Below, piece by piece: positions 33,021 to 40,654 of a stretch of DNA of 64,000 nt. The notes below the pieces were generated by a model. That model was not told where the DNA came from, searched no databases, and saw only the letters and a program-made list of their open reading frames with translations. The stretch is from Cellvibrionaceae bacterium (GTDB lineage Bacteria > Pseudomonadota > Gammaproteobacteria > Pseudomonadales > Cellvibrionaceae). How positions within the stretch are numbered: the stretch's first letter is position 1; each line of letters opens with the position of its first letter. The translations under genes and the position numbers were made by a program. The DNA lies in the NCBI GenBank assembly GCA_021151825.1, contig JAGKWQ010000001.1, positions 186,001 to 250,000 on the forward strand. Reading direction: 5' to 3'.

Positions 33021-33920
33021 TCAAGATGAGAGAGAAGCAAATAAAGTTTCTGCGGCGCCTTGGATATTTTCGTATTTTTGAATCAGGTTTACCCAGTGCT
33101 TCGGGATACCTACACATCCATAAAAAGCACCAGCAATTTGCCCGCAAATCGCGGCCGTAGTATCGGCATCATTACCAATATTTGCGGCAAGCAAAATAGC
33201 CTCTTCAAAACTGTCAGCTTTATGGAAACACCAGAGTGCAGATTCAAGGCTTTGAATAACGTAACCACTACCCGTTAATTGCTCATAGCTTTTCTCTAAA
33301 TATAAGCCGGATGCAATCGCGCTAACCTTGGAAGTAGTTGGCTGATAAAAAGTACCACGCAGCTCCTCTTTGCTACGCACTAACATCGCAGTTACAAGCA
33401 GGCTGGCAAAGTATTTACAGGCATCTATGCACTCAGCAGAACCATGGGTGGTTCGCGAGCTTTCACCGGCATAATAGATTAGATCAGCACGATTCTTGTG
33501 ATAGAAAATGGCGATTGGAGCCAAGCGCATCAACGATCCATTGCCAGAGGATCTTTCATCTATTGATCCGCTGAAAGGATTTCCAGTCTTCATGTAGGAG
33601 TTAAGTGCGGTGGCAACCGTAGCACCAATATCAAAACATTCACCGGTGCTACTCATATATCCATATTGATACCAATTGCAGTATCGATTCATCTGATCGA
33701 CAGGATCAAATCCATTTTTATGAATGAGACTATGTGCAAGACACAGGGCCATAGAGGTATCGTCAGTCCATTGACCGGGCAATAAATCAAAAGGCCCGCC
33801 ACCCAACATATCAGTTATGGGCTCAAAGGTCCCACGCTGACGGAACTCCAATGTGGTTCCTACTGCATCACCAACCGCCAGACCAACCAAACAGCCTTTT
33901 GCTTTATCGAGCAAATCCAT
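33021..33920 (-). CDS. ADP-ribosylglycohydrolase (DraG family), first copy
   Basis: The 299-aa protein removes ADP-ribose from proteins or nucleic acids. It has all DraG metal-site motifs: GLAVGDAVGTTLE near residue 12, WTDDTSMAL near 48, GNGSLMRLAP near 127 and GNDADTTAAICGQIAGAFYG near 245. All the family's acidic metal ligands are kept, so it should be active. The ATG at 33920 is chosen because AGGAG lies just upstream. It is 17 bases downstream of the small ADP-ribosylation-associated gene and closes the 38.3 to 33 kb minus-strand series. Substrate choice among the three paralogues here is unknown. Confidence 0.93.
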   Translation of the reverse strand: MDLLDKAKGCLVGLAVGDAVGTTLEFRQRGTFEPITDMLGGGPFDLLPGQWTDDTSMALCLAHSLIHKNGFDPVDQMNRYCNWYQYGYMSSTGECFDIGATVATALNSYMKTGNPFSGSIDERSSGNGSLMRLAPIAIFYHKNRADLIYYAGESSRTTHGSAECIDACKYFASLLVTAMLVRSKEELRGTFYQPTTSKVSAIASGLYLEKSYEQLTGSGYVIQSLESALWCFHKADSFEEAILLAANIGNDADTTAAICGQIAGAFYGCVGIPKHWVNLIQKYENIQGAAETLFASLSS

Positions 33921-33936
33921 ATTAGATAAACTCCTG

Positions 33937-34278
33937 TTATCGATACTCGCCGATAACTTCAATTTTTCCCACAATGTTTTTATTTAATTCTTCAAGGTCA
34001 GCAGCGGGAATCCACCACTCAGTAGCACTCGCACCACCGACTTTCTGAATCGGGTAGCGATCCATAAATGATTTTTTCACCCAAAACCGCGTGACATACC
34101 CAGCACCAAAATCGGTGATATTCCATTGAGTGAGCGCAATCGCGTAAGCCTCATTGGTGACGGGGTAAAAGATATCCTGATCTGGTAATCGCGGCGGCCA
34201 TTGCGTGTAGCCAGATGCGGCAACTAAATCCAGTTCTTTTTGACCCATGGGTCTGAAGCATTCAGTAAGTGAGTCCAT
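33937..34278 (-). CDS. Small ADP-ribosylation-associated protein ('ADP-ribosylation/crystallin J1' type)
   Basis: The 113-aa protein has the pattern of a small family commonly annotated with ADP-ribosylglycohydrolases: FRPMGQKELDLV, WPPRLPDQDIFYPVTNEAYAIALTQWN, GYVTRFWVKK and EWWIPAADLEELN. The biochemical role is not established as far as I know, but it keeps company with ADP-ribose enzymes. It sits between two DraG-type genes, with 17 bases to the downstream one, and appears to be part of the same operon. No transmembrane segment or signal is present. Confidence 0.75.
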   Translation of the reverse strand: MDSLTECFRPMGQKELDLVAASGYTQWPPRLPDQDIFYPVTNEAYAIALTQWNITDFGAGYVTRFWVKKSFMDRYPIQKVGGASATEWWIPAADLEELNKNIVGKIEVIGEYR

Positions 34279-34329
34279 GATTACTCTTTCGTATTAAGCA
34301 AATGATTTTTGCTGTTTAATTCTCATGCA

Positions 34330-35232
34330 TTATGGTTTCTGCTCATGAATGAGAGAGGCCAATTGTAAAATGTAGTCTTTTTGTTCTATGAGGATATTTG
34401 GCAGGTTTGTTACACCGTTATAAGCTCCCCATATTGCGCCGGCCATTGCTCCTATCGTGTCAACATCACCTTTGAGTGAAATAACAAATTTTATTAACTC
34501 CTCAAAGCTACAGTTGATAAATCGCATCGCTATATAAATGGCAGTGGCGACAGATTCGTGAGCGCTTATCCCATTTCCAAGTTTCTTCACAATCGTTTGA
34601 TGGTTAACTAACTCTCCGTTATGCAACCATGCTTTGATCAAGCCAAATTTTTCCCTAAATATTGGAGCACTGCAGTGCTCGTTTAAATCAATCCAAAAGC
34701 TATCATCAAAACTTCCTTTTAATGCAGAAGAGATTGCCAAGCTTATTGCTTTAGCTCCGTCAATTGCTAGTGGATGCGCATGGGTTATCTCAGCCGCTTT
34801 GCGTGTCTCATCGAGTAGGCGATTGATATCTTTATGGAAGAATAGTGCAACAGGTGGCGTCCTCATTGCGGCACCATTACCAAAAGATCCATTTTTGAAT
34901 TGCCTTGTGCTTGCGCTTTTCCAATCAACTCCAGCTTTGATAGCGTTAAGCACTTTTACCGCACCTGGGCCATAGCCACGACTCCATTGGTAACTTTGTG
35001 CAAATTTATTCGCTAATTCAATTTGATCGATGGCTTTGTATTTCAACAATATTTCAGCAACATCAATGGACATCTGGGTGTCGTCCGTCCATCGAGGAAG
35101 ACCATCTGAAGTTTTTCCAATAATTCTCCAAACGAATCGCTCAAATGGACCACCCTCGTAAGGCGCTCCCAGTGCATCGCCCAAAGCAAGACCAAGCAGG
35201 CAACCTTGGTACTGACCAATAGTATTTTGCAC
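34330..35232 (-). CDS. ADP-ribosylglycohydrolase (DraG family), second copy
   Basis: The 300-aa paralogue keeps the full motif set: GLALGDALGAPYEGG near 14-28, RWTDDTQMSI near 47, GNGAAMRTPPVALFFH near 122 and GDVDTIGAMAGAIWGAYNG near 257. All acidic metal ligands are conserved, so it should be active. The start at 35232 precedes the conserved GCLLGLALGDA. Sequence divergence from the other two copies indicates an old duplication or separate acquisition, and perhaps a different target. It lies 34 bases downstream of the DUF4291 gene. Confidence 0.93.
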   Translation of the reverse strand: MQNTIGQYQGCLLGLALGDALGAPYEGGPFERFVWRIIGKTSDGLPRWTDDTQMSIDVAEILLKYKAIDQIELANKFAQSYQWSRGYGPGAVKVLNAIKAGVDWKSASTRQFKNGSFGNGAAMRTPPVALFFHKDINRLLDETRKAAEITHAHPLAIDGAKAISLAISSALKGSFDDSFWIDLNEHCSAPIFREKFGLIKAWLHNGELVNHQTIVKKLGNGISAHESVATAIYIAMRFINCSFEELIKFVISLKGDVDTIGAMAGAIWGAYNGVTNLPNILIEQKDYILQLASLIHEQKP

Positions 35233-35266
35233 TTTGTTGCTTTTCCATTTTCACGAGGGCAGTCTC

Positions 35267-35860
35267 TTAAGATTTTGGTAAATAAATTCTTTCAACAGGA
35301 GTTAGCAAATACTCTAAAGACTCAATATTGCTCCGTTGCTCAACTACAAAATCCGTAATATCGTTTATGTAGAGCAAGTCTGTTGTTGCATATCGCTTAA
35401 GAGTTTCACCACGCAACCCAAGCTGAATTGCCCGACGCGCTACAGACAACCCTTTAGGGTCATGATCAGGATCCCATTGCAGCCTTACATCCGACACACC
35501 AACGGCATGCTTCCAATCTTCCTGAGAAACAAATTCACTGCTTACAAATTTTGAAGGGACTGCGCCAGCTAAAATTTCATCGAAGAATGATTGCTTTAGA
35601 CGAATCTCCAAAATTCGCTCCTGCCCTTCTTTTGTTGCCCATCCAGCGCGGTACATCATCCATAAGAAATTGGGTTTTATCCAACTCATTCTGGTAAAGC
35701 TAAACTCTCCGCCAAATTTCTGGTGCTTTACGGCGTAATCAGCAATAGCAGGTCTATATGCCTGATAGACCGAAATGGAGTTTTCATCGTAATTTGCCAG
35801 AATATGCTGGCCTTCTGCTGGCCATATTTTTTCTTGTTCTTTATATAATTTGTATTCCAT
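35267..35860 (-). CDS. DUF4291 protein
   Basis: The 197-aa protein matches DUF4291: SVYQAYRPAIADYAVKHQKFGG near 30, FSFTRMSWIKPNFLWMMYRAGWA near 53 and VRLQWDPDHDPKG near 125. These proteins have been linked by gene context to ADP-ribose metabolism, and the all-conserved Tyr, Arg and Trp in the centre look like a ligand pocket. The activity is unproven. It is 8 bases from the NADAR gene stop, clearly in the same operon, between NADAR and a DraG-type gene. The start at 35860 begins a typical N-terminus. Confidence 0.8.
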   Translation of the reverse strand: MEYKLYKEQEKIWPAEGQHILANYDENSISVYQAYRPAIADYAVKHQKFGGEFSFTRMSWIKPNFLWMMYRAGWATKEGQERILEIRLKQSFFDEILAGAVPSKFVSSEFVSQEDWKHAVGVSDVRLQWDPDHDPKGLSVARRAIQLGLRGETLKRYATTDLLYINDITDFVVEQRSNIESLEYLLTPVERIYLPKS

Positions 35861-35868
35861 GTATTACC

Positions 35869-36423
35869 TTAAATAATTGTTTTTATTTGATCCCTTGTTT
35901 TCATTAACGCGAAACCTAACAGATTTAATCCCTGCCAAAGAGCAGGACTTTTTGCCCTCTCATCCGCTTCAGCTAGCCCAATTCCCCAAATATTATCTAC
36001 CGGGCTAGCCTCGACGAGTATTTTTGATCCAGTTGATAAAAGGTAATTTTTTAACGGCTCATTTTGTGAAAACTTTGCCAAGTTTCCTTTTACAACTATA
36101 TCAAAGCGATTTTCATCCCAAATATCGTTTACAAACCCTTTAACTTTTCTACCCAATGATTTTGCTTCATCGGGAGTGGCTGCATTGATAATTTTTTGAT
36201 AACTATCCAAATCATCAAATAATTTGGCTTTCTCTGCCATCATAAAATGCTCAGCCGATTTGTATTGAACAGAATCAACAACAAAATTGGCCGGAAACCA
36301 TTGACTGAAACAGCTCTTGCTAATACTGCTATCTGATTGCCGATGCCCCCAGAAGAATACATATTCAGGTGTATTTCCCTGACCAATAAATTCCTGCAAA
36401 GAATCGACAGAATAAATTTCCAT
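35869..36423 (-). CDS. NADAR-domain N-glycosidase (YbiA-like)
   Basis: NADAR proteins cleave N-glycosidic bonds; known members act on riboflavin intermediates or remove ADP-ribose from guanine bases, reversing toxin marks. The 184-aa protein shows the family pattern: FFWGHRQ near 23, QWFPANF near 42, YKSAEHFMMAEKA near 54 (with the family Glu), AKSLGRKVKGF near 90, AKFSQNEPLKNYLLSTG near 120 and DNIWGIGLAEAD near 143. It is complete and of usual length. With three ADP-ribosylglycohydrolases beside it, ADP-ribosyl-guanine removal is the more likely role. It sits between DUF4291 (8 bases) and the third glycohydrolase (17 bases). Confidence 0.92.
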   Translation of the reverse strand: MEIYSVDSLQEFIGQGNTPEYVFFWGHRQSDSSISKSCFSQWFPANFVVDSVQYKSAEHFMMAEKAKLFDDLDSYQKIINAATPDEAKSLGRKVKGFVNDIWDENRFDIVVKGNLAKFSQNEPLKNYLLSTGSKILVEASPVDNIWGIGLAEADERAKSPALWQGLNLLGFALMKTRDQIKTII

Positions 36424-36440
36424 TTGGCTTTCCAGAATAG

Positions 36441-37280
36441 TTATTTACAAAAGGTATTACTTAGTTTGCTATCAAGTAAGGATAAAAATTCTAACCCATA
36501 AACAGGCTCATCTAACAAGTCAAAAAGAGAGACCGGAAAATCCTTATTGTATTCGCTAAAACAAGTCGCCAGCCCAACCGCAATTGCTGCAACACTGTCA
36601 GTGTCTCCGCCCAGCTCAACGCAATTCAAGAGCAGTTCTTTTGTAGACCGAGTTGATTGCAAACAGGTTAACGCTGCACTAATGGTATCGAAGGCTTCCA
36701 CAGATGCCTCTGTGTGCCAATTTAAATCCCAACCTGAAAACCCCTCTGCCCCCAGAAACTTACCGATATCAGAGATAGAACCATTTAATACCAAGCCTAA
36801 ATGAGCAACCAGCGCAACAGCACAGCTTGAAGATATCCCCATAGGAGTATCATGTGTAACTTTGGCCTGCTCAGTTGCGTAATGAACAACATCTATTTTG
36901 CTATTCAAGTAACCCAGTGGAACCGAACGCATTGCGGCACCATTGCGGGTGCTATCGGGTTTAATTTTTTCCAGCAATTCTGCCCCCGTATTGATTTGCG
37001 AAAGAAGACCGTAAAATCCTTTTGAATATCCTTTTCGTTGATCTCTCTTAAAGCAAGTTACAAAACTGGATGCAATGTTTTCAGATGTCCACGCTTTATT
37101 TGCCAATAGCAATTCGGCGATAGCAATAGACATTTGGGTATCATCCGTATATTTCGCCTCAAAACCATATAAGTCATGCGACACGTAGCGTGAAAGATTA
37201 TTGTGATTTTGGATTTTCATTTTATTTGAAAACTCAAACCCAGCCGCATAAGCATCAGCAATTGCAATTTCCTTAAGCAT
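36441..37280 (-). CDS. ADP-ribosylglycohydrolase-like protein, third copy, altered first motif
   Basis: The 279-aa protein is DraG-like: YTDDTQMSIAIAELL near 46, RNGAAMRSVPLG near 112 and GGDTDSVAAIAVGLA near 225 are kept. The first motif is changed from GxxxGDAxG to AIADAYAAGFEF, so metal or ligand binding at the N-terminus may differ. The ATG at 37280 is chosen over a TTG at 37286. It starts right after the NadM stop (TGA 37283-37285), indicating coupling with the NAD biosynthesis gene. It may bind rather than cleave ADP-ribose, or prefer another substrate. Confidence 0.88.
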   Translation of the reverse strand: MLKEIAIADAYAAGFEFSNKMKIQNHNNLSRYVSHDLYGFEAKYTDDTQMSIAIAELLLANKAWTSENIASSFVTCFKRDQRKGYSKGFYGLLSQINTGAELLEKIKPDSTRNGAAMRSVPLGYLNSKIDVVHYATEQAKVTHDTPMGISSSCAVALVAHLGLVLNGSISDIGKFLGAEGFSGWDLNWHTEASVEAFDTISAALTCLQSTRSTKELLLNCVELGGDTDSVAAIAVGLATCFSEYNKDFPVSLFDLLDEPVYGLEFLSLLDSKLSNTFCK

Positions 37281-37282
37281 TA

Positions 37283-38341
37283 TCAAACTGCTCCCAATAG
37301 ATCCTGAATAATAAAATAGTGATCCTCAAACATTTGCTGCGGATCCAACTCACTCAACGGAATCCATTTAGCGGTTTTTGCATCATCACCGCCTTTAACT
37401 TTAGGCAACTCCGCATTCGGCTCCAGTTCAATATAAAACGCATGAGTGATAGTGCGGCCGCGTGCGGATCTGTGTGGGTCGTCATATACCTGGCTGCGCT
37501 TGATTGAGCCTTTCAATACTGGAGCAGGCACTTTTAATTTGGTTTCTTCACGCAGCTCACGCAAACAGGCATCTTGTAATCGCTCACCTTGATCCACAAA
37601 TCCTCCCGGCAAAGCCCACAATCCCTTGCCTGGATTCGCGCGACGCTCAATCAATAACACGTGACCTGATTGCACCACGACAGAATCAACAGTGACAAAC
37701 GTGGGCGCATATGGCGCTGCCTTCCAAGCTTCCTGATATTTTTTGATAAACAGAATTTCATCGCGCACTTGTTGATAGCCGTCAGTCTTGCTAGCAAACT
37801 CAATCAAATAGTTGGCCACGGCATCAGGCAATACGTCTGTACTCACCATGCTATTAATTACCTGCTTGGCATCCCCGATAAAGTATCCTTCACGCACAGG
37901 TGTTGCGCTAATTGCACGATGATTTTCAATACTGATGTTGTGCCACTGCGGAAACAGGTTCAGGTAAAAGCCTGTCTCATCTTTTTTATGGCCAATCAAT
38001 GCAATTTTTGCCAAGCGATGGGGAGTTACGTGATGCGCAGTTACCAATCCATTTACTGTAGATTGTACGTTGCGAACCCAAATTTCATCGTTGTAAGGCA
38101 CATCCATTAACGGCAAACACAAAAGTCTGCTATTTTCTTCTGCGCTCAAACACGCGCGCACCATTTCTTCGCGCTCTTGATGGGTCCAAGGGTTACGAGT
38201 GTTGCGCGGCTGCCATGCAGAACCAATTAACAGGATTAATTTATCCGCCTGCTTTAAACCCTCCTGAACAACTTTCAGATGGCCAGCATGAAATGGCTGG
38301 AAGCGGCCAATAAATACGGTGAAATCAAATGGACGTGTCAT
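37283..38341 (-). CDS. nadM: Bifunctional NMN adenylyltransferase / Nudix hydrolase
   Basis: The 352-aa protein has two enzymes. The N-terminal nucleotidyltransferase (residues about 1-180) shows GRFQPFHAGHLKV (12-24, the H-x-G-H motif) and SATPVREG (near 145), and converts NMN plus ATP to NAD+. The C-terminal Nudix domain (about 205-350) shows the intact Nudix box GGFVDQGERLQDACLRELREET near 246-267, typical of ADP-ribose pyrophosphatases. So it makes NAD+ and can also hydrolyse ADP-ribose. It is divergent from nrtR and heads the minus-strand ADP-ribose operon. With NadV it forms the two-step nicotinamide salvage route, as in some phages and bacteria. Confidence 0.95.
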   Translation of the reverse strand: MTRPFDFTVFIGRFQPFHAGHLKVVQEGLKQADKLILLIGSAWQPRNTRNPWTHQEREEMVRACLSAEENSRLLCLPLMDVPYNDEIWVRNVQSTVNGLVTAHHVTPHRLAKIALIGHKKDETGFYLNLFPQWHNISIENHRAISATPVREGYFIGDAKQVINSMVSTDVLPDAVANYLIEFASKTDGYQQVRDEILFIKKYQEAWKAAPYAPTFVTVDSVVVQSGHVLLIERRANPGKGLWALPGGFVDQGERLQDACLRELREETKLKVPAPVLKGSIKRSQVYDDPHRSARGRTITHAFYIELEPNAELPKVKGGDDAKTAKWIPLSELDPQQMFEDHYFIIQDLLGAV

Positions 38342-38467
38342 ATCGCAAGACCCTTGCTGATGTGGATGACCAAAAGTCTGTCTTCTGGTCTTAATTTATT
38401 CATGCTCCAACCATAGTTTTCTTGCTATGACCAAGCGGCGGGCTTATTATTGGCGTATTGCCACTTA

Positions 38468-38498
38468 ATTGACAACCCCTTTTCTGATTTTTTATTCG
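38468..38498 (+). promoter_or_regulatory. Possible promoter of nrtR
   Basis: TTGACA (38469-38474) is followed by an 18-base spacer and TATTCG (38493-38498), a weak -10, just before the start codon at 38515. The leader would be very short. The divergent gap to nadM (38342-38514) is the expected place for an NrtR operator. Confidence 0.35.
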
Positions 38499-38514
38499 GA
38501 TATCACAAACAGCT

Positions 38515-39252
38515 ATGTTTACTACCGAGAAAGAGTACCTTAAACATTACAATATCCATGACTATGACGTGCCTTTGGTATCCGTGGATATCGTCATTTT
38601 CACGCTGCTAGATGGCAGGCTTCATATTTTGCTGGTCGAACGCGGAGACTTCCCCCAAAAAGGCCGATGGTCACTACCTGGTGGATTTATTAATCAGCAG
38701 CAAGACAAAGACCTGCATGCAACGGCCTTGCGTAAACTCACCGAGAAAACCGGTGTAAAAACACCGCATCTTGAACAGGTGGCCACTATTGGAAATAGCA
38801 AACGGGATCCTCGGGGATGGTCGGTAACGGCGTTGTATATGGGATTAATCCCCTATGCACCTACCGCCGATTTTATTGAAACCGTGGCTGATGCGCGCTG
38901 GTGGCCCTATGAAGTCGCAATCAAACAAAACCTGGCATTTGACCATATAGAACTTGTCACTCAAGCTAGGGAAAGGCTCAGAGTTAAGAGTGGGTACACG
39001 GTTCTACCTGTTTACGTCCTTAATGCCCCATTTACCTTGACCCAGCTTCAGCAGGCATTTGAGGAGCTTTTGGGTACTGAAATCGAAAAGAAATCCTTCC
39101 GCCGCCGCATCCAGGCAGCAGATTTACTCGAAGAAGTTGGCGAAGGTTTACCGGAGGGAGGAAGAGGAAGAATCGCCGCGTTATATCGCCCCAAAAAAGG
39201 CAGCGAACAACACGCCTTTATTCGGGCATTTGGTGGAAGTGAGGAGGATTAA
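38515..39252 (+). CDS. nrtR: NrtR-family NAD metabolism repressor (degenerate Nudix + winged HTH)
   Basis: NrtR senses ADP-ribose or NAD intermediates and represses NAD genes. The 245-aa protein has an N-terminal Nudix fold with a degenerate box (GGFINQQQDKDLHATALRKLTEKTG, lacking the catalytic R-E-x-x-E-E) and a C-terminal winged HTH (about 160-245; FRRRIQAADLLEEVG, GRGRIAALYRP). The loss of catalytic residues is normal in NrtR, which uses the domain as a sensor. It is divergent from nadM and 2 bases upstream of a phosphatase gene. It should control nadM, nadV and perhaps the glycohydrolases. Confidence 0.92.
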   Translation: MFTTEKEYLKHYNIHDYDVPLVSVDIVIFTLLDGRLHILLVERGDFPQKGRWSLPGGFINQQQDKDLHATALRKLTEKTGVKTPHLEQVATIGNSKRDPRGWSVTALYMGLIPYAPTADFIETVADARWWPYEVAIKQNLAFDHIELVTQARERLRVKSGYTVLPVYVLNAPFTLTQLQQAFEELLGTEIEKKSFRRRIQAADLLEEVGEGLPEGGRGRIAALYRPKKGSEQHAFIRAFGGSEED

Positions 39253-39254
39253 CC

Positions 39255-39815
39255 ATGAGTATGCGAACCAGCCTTACCCATCCACTCATTATCAATACCA
39301 TACCGGTTTCGGCCGGAGAGTTAGGATTGACCTTTTGCCCCGGAAAGAAACAGCCTAATGCCATGACCGGCTCATGGGATCGCGATATTGCATTGGATAT
39401 CGCCACCATCAAATCCTGGGGCGCTGACGCAATTATTTCTTTACTCGAAGACTTCGAGTACGAAGAGCTTCAGGTTCCAGAATTACCTGCCGTTTATCAG
39501 CGAGAATTTAAAACCTGGCACAATCTTCCAATCCAGGACAAAAACGCCCCCAACAAAGATTGGCTGGATAACTGGCTATCAATTCGGGAACTCATACACA
39601 CCCAGCTCAATAACGGCGAAAAGATCATGATCCACTGTAAAGGTGGCTTTGGGAGAACCGGTACTGTTGCTGCGATGATATTGATGGATTTCGGCTATTC
39701 AACTGCTGATGCGATTGCTGAATGTAGGAGGGCGAGAGAGCTATCGGTTGAAACAATAGTTCAAGAGCAATTTTTGATGGATTATTCGCAATTAAGGAAA
39801 TCAAATGCAAAATAA
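39255..39815 (+). CDS. Dual-specificity protein phosphatase (CDKN3-like)
   Basis: The 186-aa protein has the Cys-phosphatase loop HCKGGFGRTG (127-136, with C128 and R134), a general-acid Asp candidate near LPIQDKNAPN, and family-typical SLLEDFEYEEL. It resembles cyclin-dependent-kinase-inhibitor-3-like phosphatases, some of which act on nucleotide or phosphoinositide substrates in bacteria. It begins 2 bases after the nrtR stop and is the last gene before the right transposon end. Its link to NAD metabolism is unknown. It may remove a terminal phosphate (for example from ADP-ribose 1''-phosphate), which is only a guess. Confidence 0.85.
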   Translation: MSMRTSLTHPLIINTIPVSAGELGLTFCPGKKQPNAMTGSWDRDIALDIATIKSWGADAIISLLEDFEYEELQVPELPAVYQREFKTWHNLPIQDKNAPNKDWLDNWLSIRELIHTQLNNGEKIMIHCKGGFGRTGTVAAMILMDFGYSTADAIAECRRARELSVETIVQEQFLMDYSQLRKSNAK

Positions 39816-39891
39816 TGAAATTTAAATCACTTAAACGTACCTGCCGGCCAAGCAACTTTTAAAAAGAGCATAAAAATCAATAAATTAGCAA

Positions 39892-40045
39892 TGTCATTTT
39901 TTGGGTATAATTTCTATAACCTCTGTCACTTAATGGGTGCAACAGACAGAAACTTACCAATTAAGCATGGGAAATCAAGCACATTAAGCCGTCAAACTGA
40001 CAGTTTATTGTTCAAACCCTATGTCAGTTTATGGGTGAACCGACA
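39892..40045. repeat. Transposon right end: four TnsB-type sites and terminal repeat
   Basis: Motif copies: TGTCATTTTTTGGG (39892), TGTCACTTAATGGGTG (39924-39939), TGACAGTTTATTG (39998-40010) and the terminal TGTCAGTTTATGGGTG...CCGACA (40022-40045), the inverse of the left tip. Sites are spread over 154 bases. The host terminator arm resumes at 40049. Confidence 0.8.
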
Positions 40046-40063
40046 GAAGTAACGGGGCTTTTT
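40046..40063 (+). terminator. Right half of the tRNA-Leu terminator
   Basis: GTAACGGGGCTTTTT (40049-40063) is the 3' arm and T run of the terminator whose 5' arm is 4719-4732. GAAG at 40046-40049 repeats 4734-4737. Confidence 0.9.
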
Positions 40064-40090
40064 GTTTTGTGGATTATTTCGACACTCCAT

Positions 40091-40232
40091 GTAGGTTGTG
40101 GTGAGCTTGCGAACCGCAACATTCGTAATATCCGGATGCGTTATAGCTATTTAATAAATTAACATTTTGCGATTAGTTTTATTGCTCGTGACAAACTGGT
40201 TATGTATGGGTTCGTTCTTCACCCGAACCTAC
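40091..40232 (+). repeat. MITE-like repeat, copy 1
   Basis: 142 bp with inverted ends GTAGGTT...AACCTAC, each end itself a hairpin (GGTGAGCTTGCGAACC at the left). Similar to 48510-48650, sharing the ends and the central TTATTG...TTTTATT region. It is the kind of short non-autonomous repeat dispersed in many bacterial genomes. Its right end encodes the last residues of the ClpS-like gene at 40200. Confidence 0.75.
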
Positions 40233-40604
40233 GTACGACAACCTAAATATTTTACACTCCAACATATAATCCAACCGAATCGCTTCCTGCCTAAGATGCT
40301 CTGCGACTTCCTCCAACACCGCTAAAGAATTTCGCATCACCTCAGCGCTACCGTTCTCGTCAATTTCTATCATGAGAACTGCGGCCTGCTCTCTTTTCAT
40401 ATGGAATTTAATACATAGAAGTTCGACAACATAATCCATCGGAGTGAGATCGTTATCGAGCAAATGCAAAACATGATCAGCGTCTTGTGCGCCGTTTTGA
40501 ATTTTAAATTCCAAAGCGATTGGAAAACGTGCGATGCCATAATCGGTAGCGCTGAGAAACGTATCGTGAAGCCAAGTTAACATCCTTTTCATAAATCCGA
40601 ACAA
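40200..40604 (-). CDS. ClpS-like adaptor-fold protein
   Basis: The 134-aa protein resembles ClpS: HVLHLLDNDLTPMDYVVELLCIKFHMKREQAAVLMIEIDENGSAEV (near 42-88) follows the N-D-x-x-T-P-M-x-Y-V-V-x-x-L pattern, though the usual His of the N-degron pocket region is Glu. The final ten residues (SYVGSGEERTHT region) and the stop lie within a MITE-like repeat, so the native C-terminus was replaced by insertion. True ClpS works with ClpA; here no clpA is adjacent, and the long N-terminus and C-terminal extension make it a divergent relative. Confidence in fold is moderate. Confidence 0.6.
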   Translation of the reverse strand: MFGFMKRMLTWLHDTFLSATDYGIARFPIALEFKIQNGAQDADHVLHLLDNDLTPMDYVVELLCIKFHMKREQAAVLMIEIDENGSAEVMRNSLAVLEEVAEHLRQEAIRLDYMLECKIFRLSYVGSGEERTHT

Positions 40605-40654
40605 CTCCTCTTTCTATCTAACATGAATGAAGGTTAACTGACTCGATAAGATAT

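Larger units (their letters stand above)
4738..40045. mobile_element. Tn7-like transposon (TnsAB fusion type) inserted in the tRNA-Leu terminator
   Basis: Seen directly: the left end begins TGTCGGGTCACCCATAAA at 4738 and the right end is the inverted near-copy ending at 40045 (TTTATGGGTGAACCGACA). Both flanks carry GAAG (4734-4737 and 40046-40049). A 5-bp GAAGT duplication typical of Tn7 fits if one T was lost at the left tip. The flanking host sequence reassembles into an intact terminator. Inside are tnsAB, tnsC and tniQ (15.3-20.4 kb), with cargo on both sides. No tnsE, cas gene or CRISPR array is present, so the TniQ is probably a tRNA-gene-recognising, TnsD-like selector. Most cargo is defence- or NAD-related and AT-richer than the backbone. 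Boundaries are precise to a base or so; target choice by TniQ is inferred. Confidence 0.9.

Noticed and set aside
4738..40045. A CRISPR-guided transposon
   Set aside because: Fused TnsAB occurs in some such elements, but no cas gene, repeat-spacer array or crRNA-like repeat was found inside the boundaries.
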